Below are positions 35,799 through 43,172 of a DNA stretch of 64,000 bases, piece after piece; position 1 is the stretch's first letter, and each line of letters opens with the position of its first letter. A program made the position numbers and the translations under genes. Source of the stretch: Flavobacterium ginsenosidimutans (GTDB lineage: Bacteria; Bacteroidota; Bacteroidia; Flavobacteriales; Flavobacteriaceae); the NCBI RefSeq assembly GCF_003254625.1, contig NZ_QJRJ01000073.1:124001-188000 (forward strand), in the 5' to 3' direction. Below the pieces are notes generated by a model. The model was given only the letters and a program-made list of their open reading frames with translations. It made no database searches and was not told where the DNA came from.

Positions 35799-36866
35799 AT
35801 GGCAATAGTTCAAAAAGAAAAATTAGTAAGAGACTTAACAATAAGCTTCTTTATTTATTCATTGCCCGTATTGGCAATTTACCTTTACTTTAAATTAAGC
35901 GGTGGAGCTGTAAGTGAATCTCATCTTACATTACCTTCGTTTTTGGAATTTGCAAAACCAGCTTTTGAAAACATCCGCACTTGGGGATTAACAGTTTTCA
36001 TGCTTGTTTTGGGAGTTATAGAATTTGCAGCAGGTCTTTATGACGATGAATGGACAGGCGAAGAACGTAAAATTGACATTGTTTGTTTCTTAGCGCCAAA
36101 ATTACTTTTACCTCCAATCATTGCATTTTTCAGCTTAAATGCTTTACCATATTTATTACCAAATTCTGCTAATGTTTTATCATGGGTTCCGTTTTGGGGA
36201 GGTTTTTTCCTTATCGCAATTGCTGATGATTTAACGCAATATTGGTACCACAGATTACACCATCAAGTTCCATTTTTATGGCGTTTTCACAGAACGCACC
36301 ACTCTGCTCCTTACATGGGAATGGCAATGGCATCTAGACAAAACTTTATTTATACGGTTTTCTTTTCGCAAATTTATTTGACAGCAACTTTAACTTATTT
36401 AGGTCTAGGATTACCTGCTTTATTTGTTTTAGTAATTAAAAGTATCATCACTTTAGGCGCTCACTCAAGTATTCCATGGGATAAACCGTTTTACAAATAC
36501 AAAGTTTTACATCCAATTGCATGGGTTTTAGAAAGATTGATTTCTACTCCAGCAACGCATCATGCGCATCACGCAGACACAAGCGGAGATGGTGTTGGAC
36601 ATTTTAAAGGAAACTTCGGAAATATGTTTTTTATCTGGGATGTCATTTTTGGAACAGGATTGATTACTCGAAAATATCCAAAATCATTTGGTACAAAATC
36701 ATACAAACAAGAAGAATGGTACGCACAGTTTCTTTGGCCAATTTTTAAATCTAAAAAAGAAGGAAGTTCTCTTGCCGAAGGCGTATTAGCATTTCCTTTA
36801 AAAGCCAGACCTGTAGAAAACACAGTACAAACGGAAGAACCAACTCCAGTTTTGGAGCAGGTTTAA
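35799..36866 (+). CDS. Sterol desaturase / fatty acid hydroxylase family membrane enzyme
   Basis: The 355-residue protein has about five membrane segments and the conserved di-iron histidine clusters HRLHH, HRTHH and HHAHH at about residues 150-260. Members hydroxylate or desaturate lipids using O2. In this operon it could oxidise the lipophilic alcohol released by the sulfatases, for example a sterol, hydroxylated lipid or long-chain alcohol. The electron donor is not identified here. A terminator-like hairpin follows. Confidence 0.85.
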   Translation: MAIVQKEKLVRDLTISFFIYSLPVLAIYLYFKLSGGAVSESHLTLPSFLEFAKPAFENIRTWGLTVFMLVLGVIEFAAGLYDDEWTGEERKIDIVCFLAPKLLLPPIIAFFSLNALPYLLPNSANVLSWVPFWGGFFLIAIADDLTQYWYHRLHHQVPFLWRFHRTHHSAPYMGMAMASRQNFIYTVFFSQIYLTATLTYLGLGLPALFVLVIKSIITLGAHSSIPWDKPFYKYKVLHPIAWVLERLISTPATHHAHHADTSGDGVGHFKGNFGNMFFIWDVIFGTGLITRKYPKSFGTKSYKQEEWYAQFLWPIFKSKKEGSSLAEGVLAFPLKARPVENTVQTEEPTPVLEQV

Positions 36867-36888
36867 TTTTAAATCAAAAATAGAAATT

Positions 36889-36937
36889 AAGCCAACTTAC
36901 ATTTAATCTAACTTAATTGAATGTAAGCTGGCTTTTT
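36889..36937 (+). terminator. Terminator-like hairpin after the hydroxylase gene
   Basis: AAGCCAACTTACATT at 36889-36903 pairs, with one mismatch, with AATGTAAGCTGGCTT, and a short T-run follows. It implies that the downstream genes are at least partly independent of the SusC transcript. Confidence 0.65.
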
Positions 36938-36949
36938 AAATAAATTTAT

Positions 36950-37663
36950 ATGAAAAATAAAATACTTAAAAAGACTTTTACAGCTGTATTTCTGCTTTTT
37001 ACGATTGTAAATTTTTCACAGGGAAAAAGTGCAAATATATTGCTGGATGCTTTTTATTCTAAAATCAAAAGCCAAAAAAATCCGCAGATAATTGATGCCA
37101 GAGGTGCAGATGAATTTGCGTTAAACCATATTGAAGGTGCTCTAAATTTTAATCTGAAATCTGAAGATTACGAAAAACACGTTGCTGCTTTAAATCCGTC
37201 AAAACCTGTATTTATTTACTCCATTGCAGCTTATCGAAGCGGGCTTTTATCAACCGATTTAGCTAAAAGAGGATTCTCTGAAGTATATATTCTAGAAGGT
37301 GGAATTGCAAGCTGGATTGGTGGAGGAAAACCTTTTTACAGCAATTTAAAAAGTAAATTATCATTGCCAGAATACAAAAAAATCCTAGCGGACAATAATT
37401 ATGTATTAGTAGATATTGGTTCAAAATACTGCGCTACTTGCAAAACAGTAAAACCTATTTTGGAATCGATCAGATCTCAATATGGAGAAAAATTAAAAAT
37501 CATTGAAATAGAATTAGAAGAAAGTCCGCAGGTAATTGCCGATCTAAAAACAGTAAAAGTCTTCCCTACTCTAATTCTTTATGAAAATGGCAAAATCGTT
37601 TTCAAAAAAGATGGATTAGGAGATCTTAAAAATGATGTTGATTTGGCTTTGGCTTCGAAATGA
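36950..37663 (+). CDS. Exported rhodanese-thioredoxin fusion with Ser in the rhodanese site
   Basis: This 237-residue protein has a signal peptide (TAVFLLFTIVNFSQ). Residues about 30-125 form a rhodanese domain in which the expected catalytic Cys is Ser91 (YSIAAYRSG), so classical sulfurtransferase activity is unlikely. Residues about 135-237 form a thioredoxin-like domain with CATC at 161-164. It could be a periplasmic thiol redox protein that keeps sulfatase cysteines or other partners reduced. The setting is suggestive, not proof. Confidence 0.75.
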   Translation: MKNKILKKTFTAVFLLFTIVNFSQGKSANILLDAFYSKIKSQKNPQIIDARGADEFALNHIEGALNFNLKSEDYEKHVAALNPSKPVFIYSIAAYRSGLLSTDLAKRGFSEVYILEGGIASWIGGGKPFYSNLKSKLSLPEYKKILADNNYVLVDIGSKYCATCKTVKPILESIRSQYGEKLKIIEIELEESPQVIADLKTVKVFPTLILYENGKIVFKKDGLGDLKNDVDLALASK

Positions 37664-37698
37664 TAATCTAATTTGAGAGCAAAGTTGGATACAATTTT

Positions 37699-37804
37699 GT
37701 CAGGCTGAGCGAAGTCGAAGCCCGCGCTAAAAACTCCACAAAGATTGATTTTTTTTTTTCGTGACGGAGCTACTTGTGTGGGCTTCGACTTCGCTCAGCC
37801 TGAC
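37699..37804. repeat. Perfect 25-bp REP inverted pair (GAGCGAAGTCGAAG family)
   Basis: The arm at 37699-37723 (GTCAGGCTGAGCGAAGTC...) is exactly complementary to 37780-37804, with a 56-nt centre that includes a long T run. It belongs to the family seen at 7195-7219 and 9666-9730. Confidence 0.85.
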
Positions 37805-37866
37805 AAACCGTACATGAAAAAATTAAACAACGCAAAACCAAAATTCAAAAAATAACTTACCAAAAT

Positions 37867-39483
37867 ATGGCAAACTTCAAATTCAATAAAAAATTTATAA
37901 TTCCTATTCTCCTGCTTTTTCTGATTGCGGCTTTTTTATTCTGGCCGATTAATACCTATGGAATCTTAATCAAAGAAGATCCAAAATTAGCAGAAGGAAA
38001 AAAAGAATTTTTAGCTTCAAAACCTAAAGATTCTATTTATGGAAAAAAGACCAATATCATTATCCTTCTGGCAGATGATTTAGGAAAATATGATATTTCG
38101 CTCTACGGCGGAAAATCGACTCCAACTCCACAAATCGATTCATTGGCGGCATCAGGTGCAACTTTTACAGACGGTTACGCTTCGGCATCAATTTGTTCGC
38201 CATCTAGAGCGGGATTAATTACAGGAAGATATCAGGAACGTTTTGGACATGAATATCAGCCAGGCGATCGCTATCCTAAAAACAATCTGGAATATTATGC
38301 TTTTAATTATTTAATTGAAACAGATAATTGGAGATTGAACGACAAAATCGATTATCCAAATGATGCTTCTATTGCAACGCAAGGACTTCCAAAATCAGAA
38401 ATCACTTTTGCAGATTTGGCAAAAAGACAAGGTTACAGCACGGGAATAATTGGAAAATGGCATTTGGGCCATAACAAAGGATTTTTTCCTTTAGATCGCG
38501 GTTTCGATTATCATTACGGATTTTATCAGGCTTTCTCGCTTTATACTCCAGAAGATGATAATCCAGATATTATCAATCATCATCATAAAGATTTTACCGA
38601 CAAAACCATTTGGGGGAAAGGTCGAGTTGGAATTGGACAAATTCGCCGAGATACCACAATTATTGATGAAAAAGCCTATTTAACAGAAAAATTCGCTGAA
38701 GAAGCTGAGGCTTTTATTGATAAAAATAAAAACAAGCCTTTTTTACTTTATATTCCGTTCAATGCGCCTCACACGCCGTTTCAGGTTCGCAAAAAATATT
38801 ACGATCGTTTCCCAAAGGTTAAAGACGAAAACAAGCGTGTTTATTTTGCTATGATTAGTGCATTGGATGATGCTATTGGAAGAATTCGCGAAAAAGTCAA
38901 AAAAGAAGGATTAGAAGCCAATACTTTAATCATTTTTGCAAGTGATAATGGCGGTGCCGATTATACTTTTGCTACAACAAATGCTCCACTTAAAGGCGGG
39001 AAATTTTCTCATTTCGAAGGCGGAATCAATGTTCCTTTTGCACTTTCGTGGAAAGGAAAAATTAAACCTCACACGGTTTATAAACAGCCTGTAAGTACTT
39101 TAGATTTTTTTACAACCATTGCAGCGGCGATTGGTTCTGATTTACCAAAAGATAGAATTTATGATGGTGTTGATTTGGTTAAAACAGTAAATGAAAATAA
39201 AGTCGCCCATAAAGATTTATACTGGCGTTCTGGAGATGCAAAAGCAGTTCGAAGCGGTGACTGGAAATTAATCATTAGCGGAAAAACGCATGAAAAATGG
39301 CTTTATAATCTTGCTCAAGATAAATCGGAAACTACAGATCTGGCGTCTAAAAATCCTGAAAAAGTAAAAGAATTAGAAACTGCTTTACAAACTTGGGAAA
39401 AAGGTTTAATCAAACCGCTTTGGCCAAATTTAACCTATTATGAATTCGATTTTGGGAAACAAAAGTACTTTGTTGATTTGTAA
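37867..39483 (+). CDS. Membrane-anchored sulfatase 3
   Basis: The 538-residue sulfatase has an uncleaved-looking N-terminal helix (FIIPILLLFLIAAFLFW) instead of a clear signal peptide. CSPSRAGLITGR places the formylglycine Cys at residue 110. ILLADDLGKYD provides metal ligands, and GKWHLGH is the conserved Lys-His region. It differs from the two upstream sulfatases and is closer to the N-sulfoglucosamine/arylsulfatase-A-like group. It probably acts on another position or substrate. Confidence 0.92.
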   Translation: MANFKFNKKFIIPILLLFLIAAFLFWPINTYGILIKEDPKLAEGKKEFLASKPKDSIYGKKTNIIILLADDLGKYDISLYGGKSTPTPQIDSLAASGATFTDGYASASICSPSRAGLITGRYQERFGHEYQPGDRYPKNNLEYYAFNYLIETDNWRLNDKIDYPNDASIATQGLPKSEITFADLAKRQGYSTGIIGKWHLGHNKGFFPLDRGFDYHYGFYQAFSLYTPEDDNPDIINHHHKDFTDKTIWGKGRVGIGQIRRDTTIIDEKAYLTEKFAEEAEAFIDKNKNKPFLLYIPFNAPHTPFQVRKKYYDRFPKVKDENKRVYFAMISALDDAIGRIREKVKKEGLEANTLIIFASDNGGADYTFATTNAPLKGGKFSHFEGGINVPFALSWKGKIKPHTVYKQPVSTLDFFTTIAAAIGSDLPKDRIYDGVDLVKTVNENKVAHKDLYWRSGDAKAVRSGDWKLIISGKTHEKWLYNLAQDKSETTDLASKNPEKVKELETALQTWEKGLIKPLWPNLTYYEFDFGKQKYFVDL

Positions 39484-39496
39484 TTAAACATCGCAC

Positions 39497-39653
39497 AAAC
39501 CTGACAGGTTTATGTTTGAGAATCAATTGCCTCCAGCTTTAGCTGGAGGTTTAAAATTCAAAATAGAAAAAGGCTTTAGCCAAACTTTTTATTCGGCTAA
39601 AGCCTATTTACTTGCTCACATTTTTTTATCTCCAGCTAAAGCTGGAGGCAATT
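39497..39653. repeat. Composite palindromic repeat (CCTCCAGCTTTAGCTGGAGG pair)
   Basis: AAACCTGACAGGTTT (39497-39511) is followed by two facing copies of a CTCCAGCTTTAGCTGGAG palindrome at 39530-39549 and 39630-39648, flanked outside by AATTG and CAATT. Between them GGCTTTAGCC and GGCTAAAGCC (39572-39604) form another hairpin. The symmetrical layout is like a REPIN, two REP elements in inverted orientation. A frame through the repeat joins the transporter gene but is not part of the protein. Confidence 0.75.
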
Positions 39654-39691
39654 CAACTAACATTCTTGAAAAAGAATTAATTCACCCCTTA

Positions 39692-40948
39692 ATGTCAACC
39701 TCAATAAAATTTAATATTCACGAAGATTGGACAGTTGTTATTCTAGGATTTCTGATCATCGGAATTTCTCTTTTTATATTTCTTCCAGAAGTACCCGTTT
39801 TCAATTGGTCAAATACTTCTGATTTATTGAAAAATATATTTGATTTCAATAATCTAAAAATCCTTTTTACACAATTTTTATATCTGATTGCTATCGGGAC
39901 TTTTGGTGTTTTTTTAATTGGAAAATCAATCAAATATTTTCTGCTTACTTTTCCAATTGTTTATCTATTAACATTGATTGCACTTATTCTGGCAGGAAAT
40001 TCGGCAATAAAATCCATCAATTTAGAAGCCGTAATTTTCAGTTTGACAATTGGTTTAGCAATTGGTAATTTCTTTAAACTTCCAGAATGGTTTCGTGCTG
40101 CTTTATCAACCGAATTATTTGTCAAAATCGGATTAGTTTTATTGGGAACCAGTGTTATTTTCTCTGATATTCTAAAAGCAGGTTCATTAGGTTTAATTCA
40201 GGCTTTAATAGTGGTTTTGTCAGTTTGGTATTTTGCCTTCTGGCTTTGCAAGAAATTAAAAGTCGACGACGAATTAACGATGATGATTTCAAGTGCTGTT
40301 TCTATCTGTGGCGTTTCGGCTGCAATTGCAACTTCGGGAGCGATTAAAGGCGACTCCAAAAAATTATCTTATGTAATTTCGATCGTTTTGGTCACTGCAA
40401 TTCCAATGATGATTTTTATGCCTATTATTGCTAAATATTTTAATTTCCCTGAAGAAGTAACTGGTGCTTGGCTCGGAGGAAGCATTGATACTTCTGGAGC
40501 AGTTGTTGCATCTGGAACTTTGGTTGGAGAAACAGCATTAAAAATTAGTACAATTGTAAAATTTTCGCAAAATGTACTATTAGGATTAGCCGCTTTTGTT
40601 ATTTCAATTTATTGGACTTATACGCATAACAATTCGTCAGAAGTAGTATCTAAACCGACTTTAAAAGTCATTTGGGAACGTTTTCCAAAATTTGTTATCG
40701 GTTTTATATTAGCCTCTGTCGTGTTTTCGTTTTTTATAAATCCAGAAGTTCGAGACACCGTCAAAGACAATTTGAAAAATCTACAGGGAGTTTGGTTTGC
40801 ACTAGCTTTTACAAGTATAGGCTTAGAAACCAATTTTAAAGATTTACTTCAAAATAATAGCAAGAAACCTTTATTTGCCTTCTTAATTGCACAATTATTC
40901 AATATTATTATTACCCTTTTCATTGCTTTTTTACTTTTCAATAAATAA
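39692..40948 (+). CDS. YeiH-type putative sulfate exporter family transporter
   Basis: From ATG 39692 the protein has 418 residues with about ten hydrophobic segments. The region IGLVLLGTSVIFSDIL, then ISSAVSICGVSAAIATSGAI and GGSIDTSGAVVASG, is characteristic of the YeiH (UPF0324) family. An in-frame ATG at 39512 would add 60 residues encoded by a palindromic repeat, which I reject. Family members lie beside organosulfonate genes and are proposed to move sulfate or sulfite. Here it probably handles sulfate released by the sulfatases. Confidence 0.85.
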   Translation: MSTSIKFNIHEDWTVVILGFLIIGISLFIFLPEVPVFNWSNTSDLLKNIFDFNNLKILFTQFLYLIAIGTFGVFLIGKSIKYFLLTFPIVYLLTLIALILAGNSAIKSINLEAVIFSLTIGLAIGNFFKLPEWFRAALSTELFVKIGLVLLGTSVIFSDILKAGSLGLIQALIVVLSVWYFAFWLCKKLKVDDELTMMISSAVSICGVSAAIATSGAIKGDSKKLSYVISIVLVTAIPMMIFMPIIAKYFNFPEEVTGAWLGGSIDTSGAVVASGTLVGETALKISTIVKFSQNVLLGLAAFVISIYWTYTHNNSSEVVSKPTLKVIWERFPKFVIGFILASVVFSFFINPEVRDTVKDNLKNLQGVWFALAFTSIGLETNFKDLLQNNSKKPLFAFLIAQLFNIIITLFIAFLLFNK

Positions 40949-40954
40949 AGACCA

Positions 40955-42637
40955 ATGAAAATTAACATCAAAAATACCATGAATACCAAACTAAAAAACA
41001 TTTTACTGTCTTTTCTTGTATCTGGAACGGTTGGTTTTTACCAATCGAATGCACAGAATAATTCATCAAAACCAAATATCATTTTGATTATGGTGGACGA
41101 TATGGGATATTCAGATTTAGGAAATTACGGCTCAGAAATTAGTACTCCAAATCTAGATCGATTGGCGAAAGAAGGAACACGTCTTCGCGAATTTTACAAT
41201 AATTCCATCTGTGCGCCCACAAGAGCTTCTTTATTAACTGGACAATATCAGCATAAAGCTGGCGTTGGCTTTTTTGATGTCAATCTGGGTTTGCCAGCTT
41301 ATCAAGGTTATTTAAATAAAGAATCTCTAACTTTAGGTGAAGTTTTTCGTTCAGGCGGATACAGCACGCTTTTATCAGGGAAATGGCACGTTGGTTCTGA
41401 AGATCAAGCGCAATGGCCTAACCAAAGAGGTTTTGATAAATTTTATGGCATCTTAAAAGGAGCTTCTAATTATTTTGACACCAAGCCTTTGCCTTTTGGA
41501 AAAACGCCTTATCCAGTAAAATTAATTCGCAATAATGAAGAGTTACACCCAAAAGATGATTCTTATTATTTTACAGATGAAATCGGAAATAATGCCGTGA
41601 CTTTCTTAGACGAGCAAAACAAAGAAAACAAACCTTTCTTTTTGTATTTGGCATTTACAGCACCACATTGGCCATTGCAGGCAAAACATGTTGATATTGC
41701 AAAATACAGAGGCAAATTTGACGAAGGCTGGGATGTTTTAAGAGAAAAACGAATTGAGAAATTAAAAGCTAATGGCATCTTGCCAGCAAATCAAACAGTT
41801 TCGGCAAGAGATCCTGAAGTTCCAGAATGGAGCAAACTGACCTATGATGAAAAACAATTCTGGAAAGCAAAAATGGAAGTCTATGCTGCAATGGTAGACA
41901 ATATGGATCAGAACGTGGGTAAAGTTTTAGATAAATTAAAGGCGCTTAAAAAAGATAAAAACACACTAATTATTTTTATATCTGATAATGGTGCTCAAGG
42001 CGGATTTAATACTTACAATCCCTTAGGAAGAGGTTTGGTTCGAAATGACGGCCCCGTAGGAACTTCTGGATCATTTGATTATCAGGAGCAAAACTGGGCT
42101 TATTTATCGAATACCCCTTTACAGCAATACAAAAATAATATGCACGAAGGCGGATTCAGTTCTCCGTTTATTGCTTGGTTTCCATCCAAAATTAAAGCGG
42201 GAAGAATCGATAAAGGAACTGGACATATTATAGACCTTGCTCCTACTTTTTACGAATTGGCCGGAATTGAATATCCTAAAAATTTGAATGGCATAAATTC
42301 TAATCCGCTTCCTGGTAAAAGTTTATTGCCTGTTTTATTCGACAATGCTTCCGAAGTAAACCGTGGCGCGCCTTTATTTTGGGAAAGAGCTGGAAACAGA
42401 GCCGTTCGTGAAGGAAAATGGAAACTGGTTTCTATTTATCCTTCTTATGAATGGGAACTTTACAATCTTGAAACAGACCGAGGAGAAACTACAAATGTGG
42501 CAGCTCAAAATCCTGGAATTGTAAATGAGCTTTCTGCGAAATATTTTGATTGGGCAGATAAAACAGGAGTTGTAGAATACAGCAAATTCAAATTAAAACC
42601 TGAAACAATGCCTGGTGGAGCAGCTTTAAAAAAGTAA
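40955..42637 (+). CDS. Arylsulfatase-type sulfatase 4, exported
   Basis: The 560-residue protein has a signal peptide (LKNILLSFLVSGTVGFYQSNAQ). CAPTRASLLTGQ places the formylglycine Cys at residue 86. IMVDDMGYSDLG holds metal-binding aspartates, and SGKWHVG is conserved. An internal ATG at 40979 gives a tighter signal peptide and may be the true start. It is the last gene before a strong terminator, 6 nt after the transporter. Confidence 0.93.
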   Translation: MKINIKNTMNTKLKNILLSFLVSGTVGFYQSNAQNNSSKPNIILIMVDDMGYSDLGNYGSEISTPNLDRLAKEGTRLREFYNNSICAPTRASLLTGQYQHKAGVGFFDVNLGLPAYQGYLNKESLTLGEVFRSGGYSTLLSGKWHVGSEDQAQWPNQRGFDKFYGILKGASNYFDTKPLPFGKTPYPVKLIRNNEELHPKDDSYYFTDEIGNNAVTFLDEQNKENKPFFLYLAFTAPHWPLQAKHVDIAKYRGKFDEGWDVLREKRIEKLKANGILPANQTVSARDPEVPEWSKLTYDEKQFWKAKMEVYAAMVDNMDQNVGKVLDKLKALKKDKNTLIIFISDNGAQGGFNTYNPLGRGLVRNDGPVGTSGSFDYQEQNWAYLSNTPLQQYKNNMHEGGFSSPFIAWFPSKIKAGRIDKGTGHIIDLAPTFYELAGIEYPKNLNGINSNPLPGKSLLPVLFDNASEVNRGAPLFWERAGNRAVREGKWKLVSIYPSYEWELYNLETDRGETTNVAAQNPGIVNELSAKYFDWADKTGVVEYSKFKLKPETMPGGAALKK

Positions 42638-42661
42638 TATAAATTTCCTGTAATTCGAATT

Positions 42662-42719
42662 TTAAAAGACAGAAAAATAAGTGTTAAAAAATAATCACAC
42701 TTGTTTCTCTGTCTTTTTT
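42662..42719 (+). terminator. Terminator of the sulfatase operon
   Basis: AAAAGACAGA (42664-42673) pairs with TCTGTCTTTT at 42708-42717, with an inner AAGTGT/ACACTT stem, followed by T residues. It separates the sulfatase operon from the cysE leader. Confidence 0.75.
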
Positions 42720-42815
42720 AATTTCAAAAAAAACAAATAAACAACTAATAATCAAACATTTAAAAACAATAAAACAAAAATTCTTATTTCTGTTTTAAAT
42801 AAAAATATCATTTCG

Positions 42816-42846
42816 TTTGGTTTTTAACATAATAAATTTAACTTTG
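42816..42846 (+). promoter_or_regulatory. Promoter of the cysE-encapsulin operon
   Basis: TTTG (42816-42819) and TAACTTTG (42839-42846) reproduce the SusC-operon promoter, including the 19-nt spacer. Similarity continues into the transcribed region. Confidence 0.75.
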
Positions 42847-42847
42847 C

Positions 42848-42862
42848 CTATAGAATTAGTAG
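42848..42862 (+). promoter_or_regulatory. CTATAGAATTAGTAG element at the transcription start (cysE operon)
   Basis: It is identical to the SusC-operon element at 25219-25233 except for one base, and it also begins one or two bases after the -7 box. It is the likely operator of a shared sulfur regulator. Confidence 0.5.
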
Positions 42863-42888
42863 AGTTTAAACAATTAAAGAACTACATT

Positions 42889-42975
42889 TTGAAAACAGCA
42901 GAAAAAATATCATCTCACATTTTTCCTAAAAACTATACATATAGCACGTTTTGTTATATGTGTTTCTGTTGTTAA
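42889..42975 (+). CDS. Cys-rich leader peptide of the cysE-encapsulin operon (28 residues)
   Basis: TTG 42889 starts a 28-residue frame beginning MKTAEKIS, with PKNYTYST in the middle and FCYMCFCC at the end before TAA. It aligns over its full length, without gaps, with the leader at 25273-25359. An internal ATG (42958) is also conserved. The Cys-dense end lies upstream of a serine acetyltransferase gene, the committed step of cysteine synthesis, which supports a role in sensing cysteinyl-tRNA. Confidence 0.7.
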   Translation: MKTAEKISSHIFPKNYTYSTFCYMCFCC

Positions 42976-43099
42976 TACTTCCAAACCTTCGTGTAGCCGA
43001 TTATCCATTTCATAAAATCGGATTGCAAAACGAATTTCTTTCATTCAAACATTTTCTTACTGAACATTATAAATTGTTTTGAGGCATTTCTGCGTCAAA

Positions 43100-43171
43100 A
43101 TGATAGCATCTTGTCAGAAAGATTTTAAGTTGATCTCCCTGAGATTTAATTACCAACCAAAAACATTCTGA
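43100..43171 (+). CDS. Small ORF ending one base before the cysE start
   Basis: ATG 43100 opens 23 codons (MIASCQKDFKLISLRFNYQP, then KTF) ending in TGA one base before the cysE ATG. GTCAGAA at 43113-43119 can pair with TTCTGAC at 43166-43172, which would place the cysE start next to a stem that ribosomes crossing this ORF would open. A small ATCTC/GAGAT hairpin (43133-43145) lies between. This is a candidate translational-coupling leader; homologues are needed to judge it. Confidence 0.35.
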   Translation: MIASCQKDFKLISLRFNYQPKTF

Positions 43172-43172
43172 C

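Noticed and set aside
39512..39691. 60-codon N-terminal extension of the YeiH-type transporter
   Set aside because: The DNA is a composite palindromic repeat; the extension has no family match, and ATG 39692 gives a normal-length protein.
42976..43172. SAM riboswitch upstream of cysE
   Set aside because: I looked for the conserved core of SAM-I and SAM-II riboswitches and did not see it; the structured elements are short stems only.
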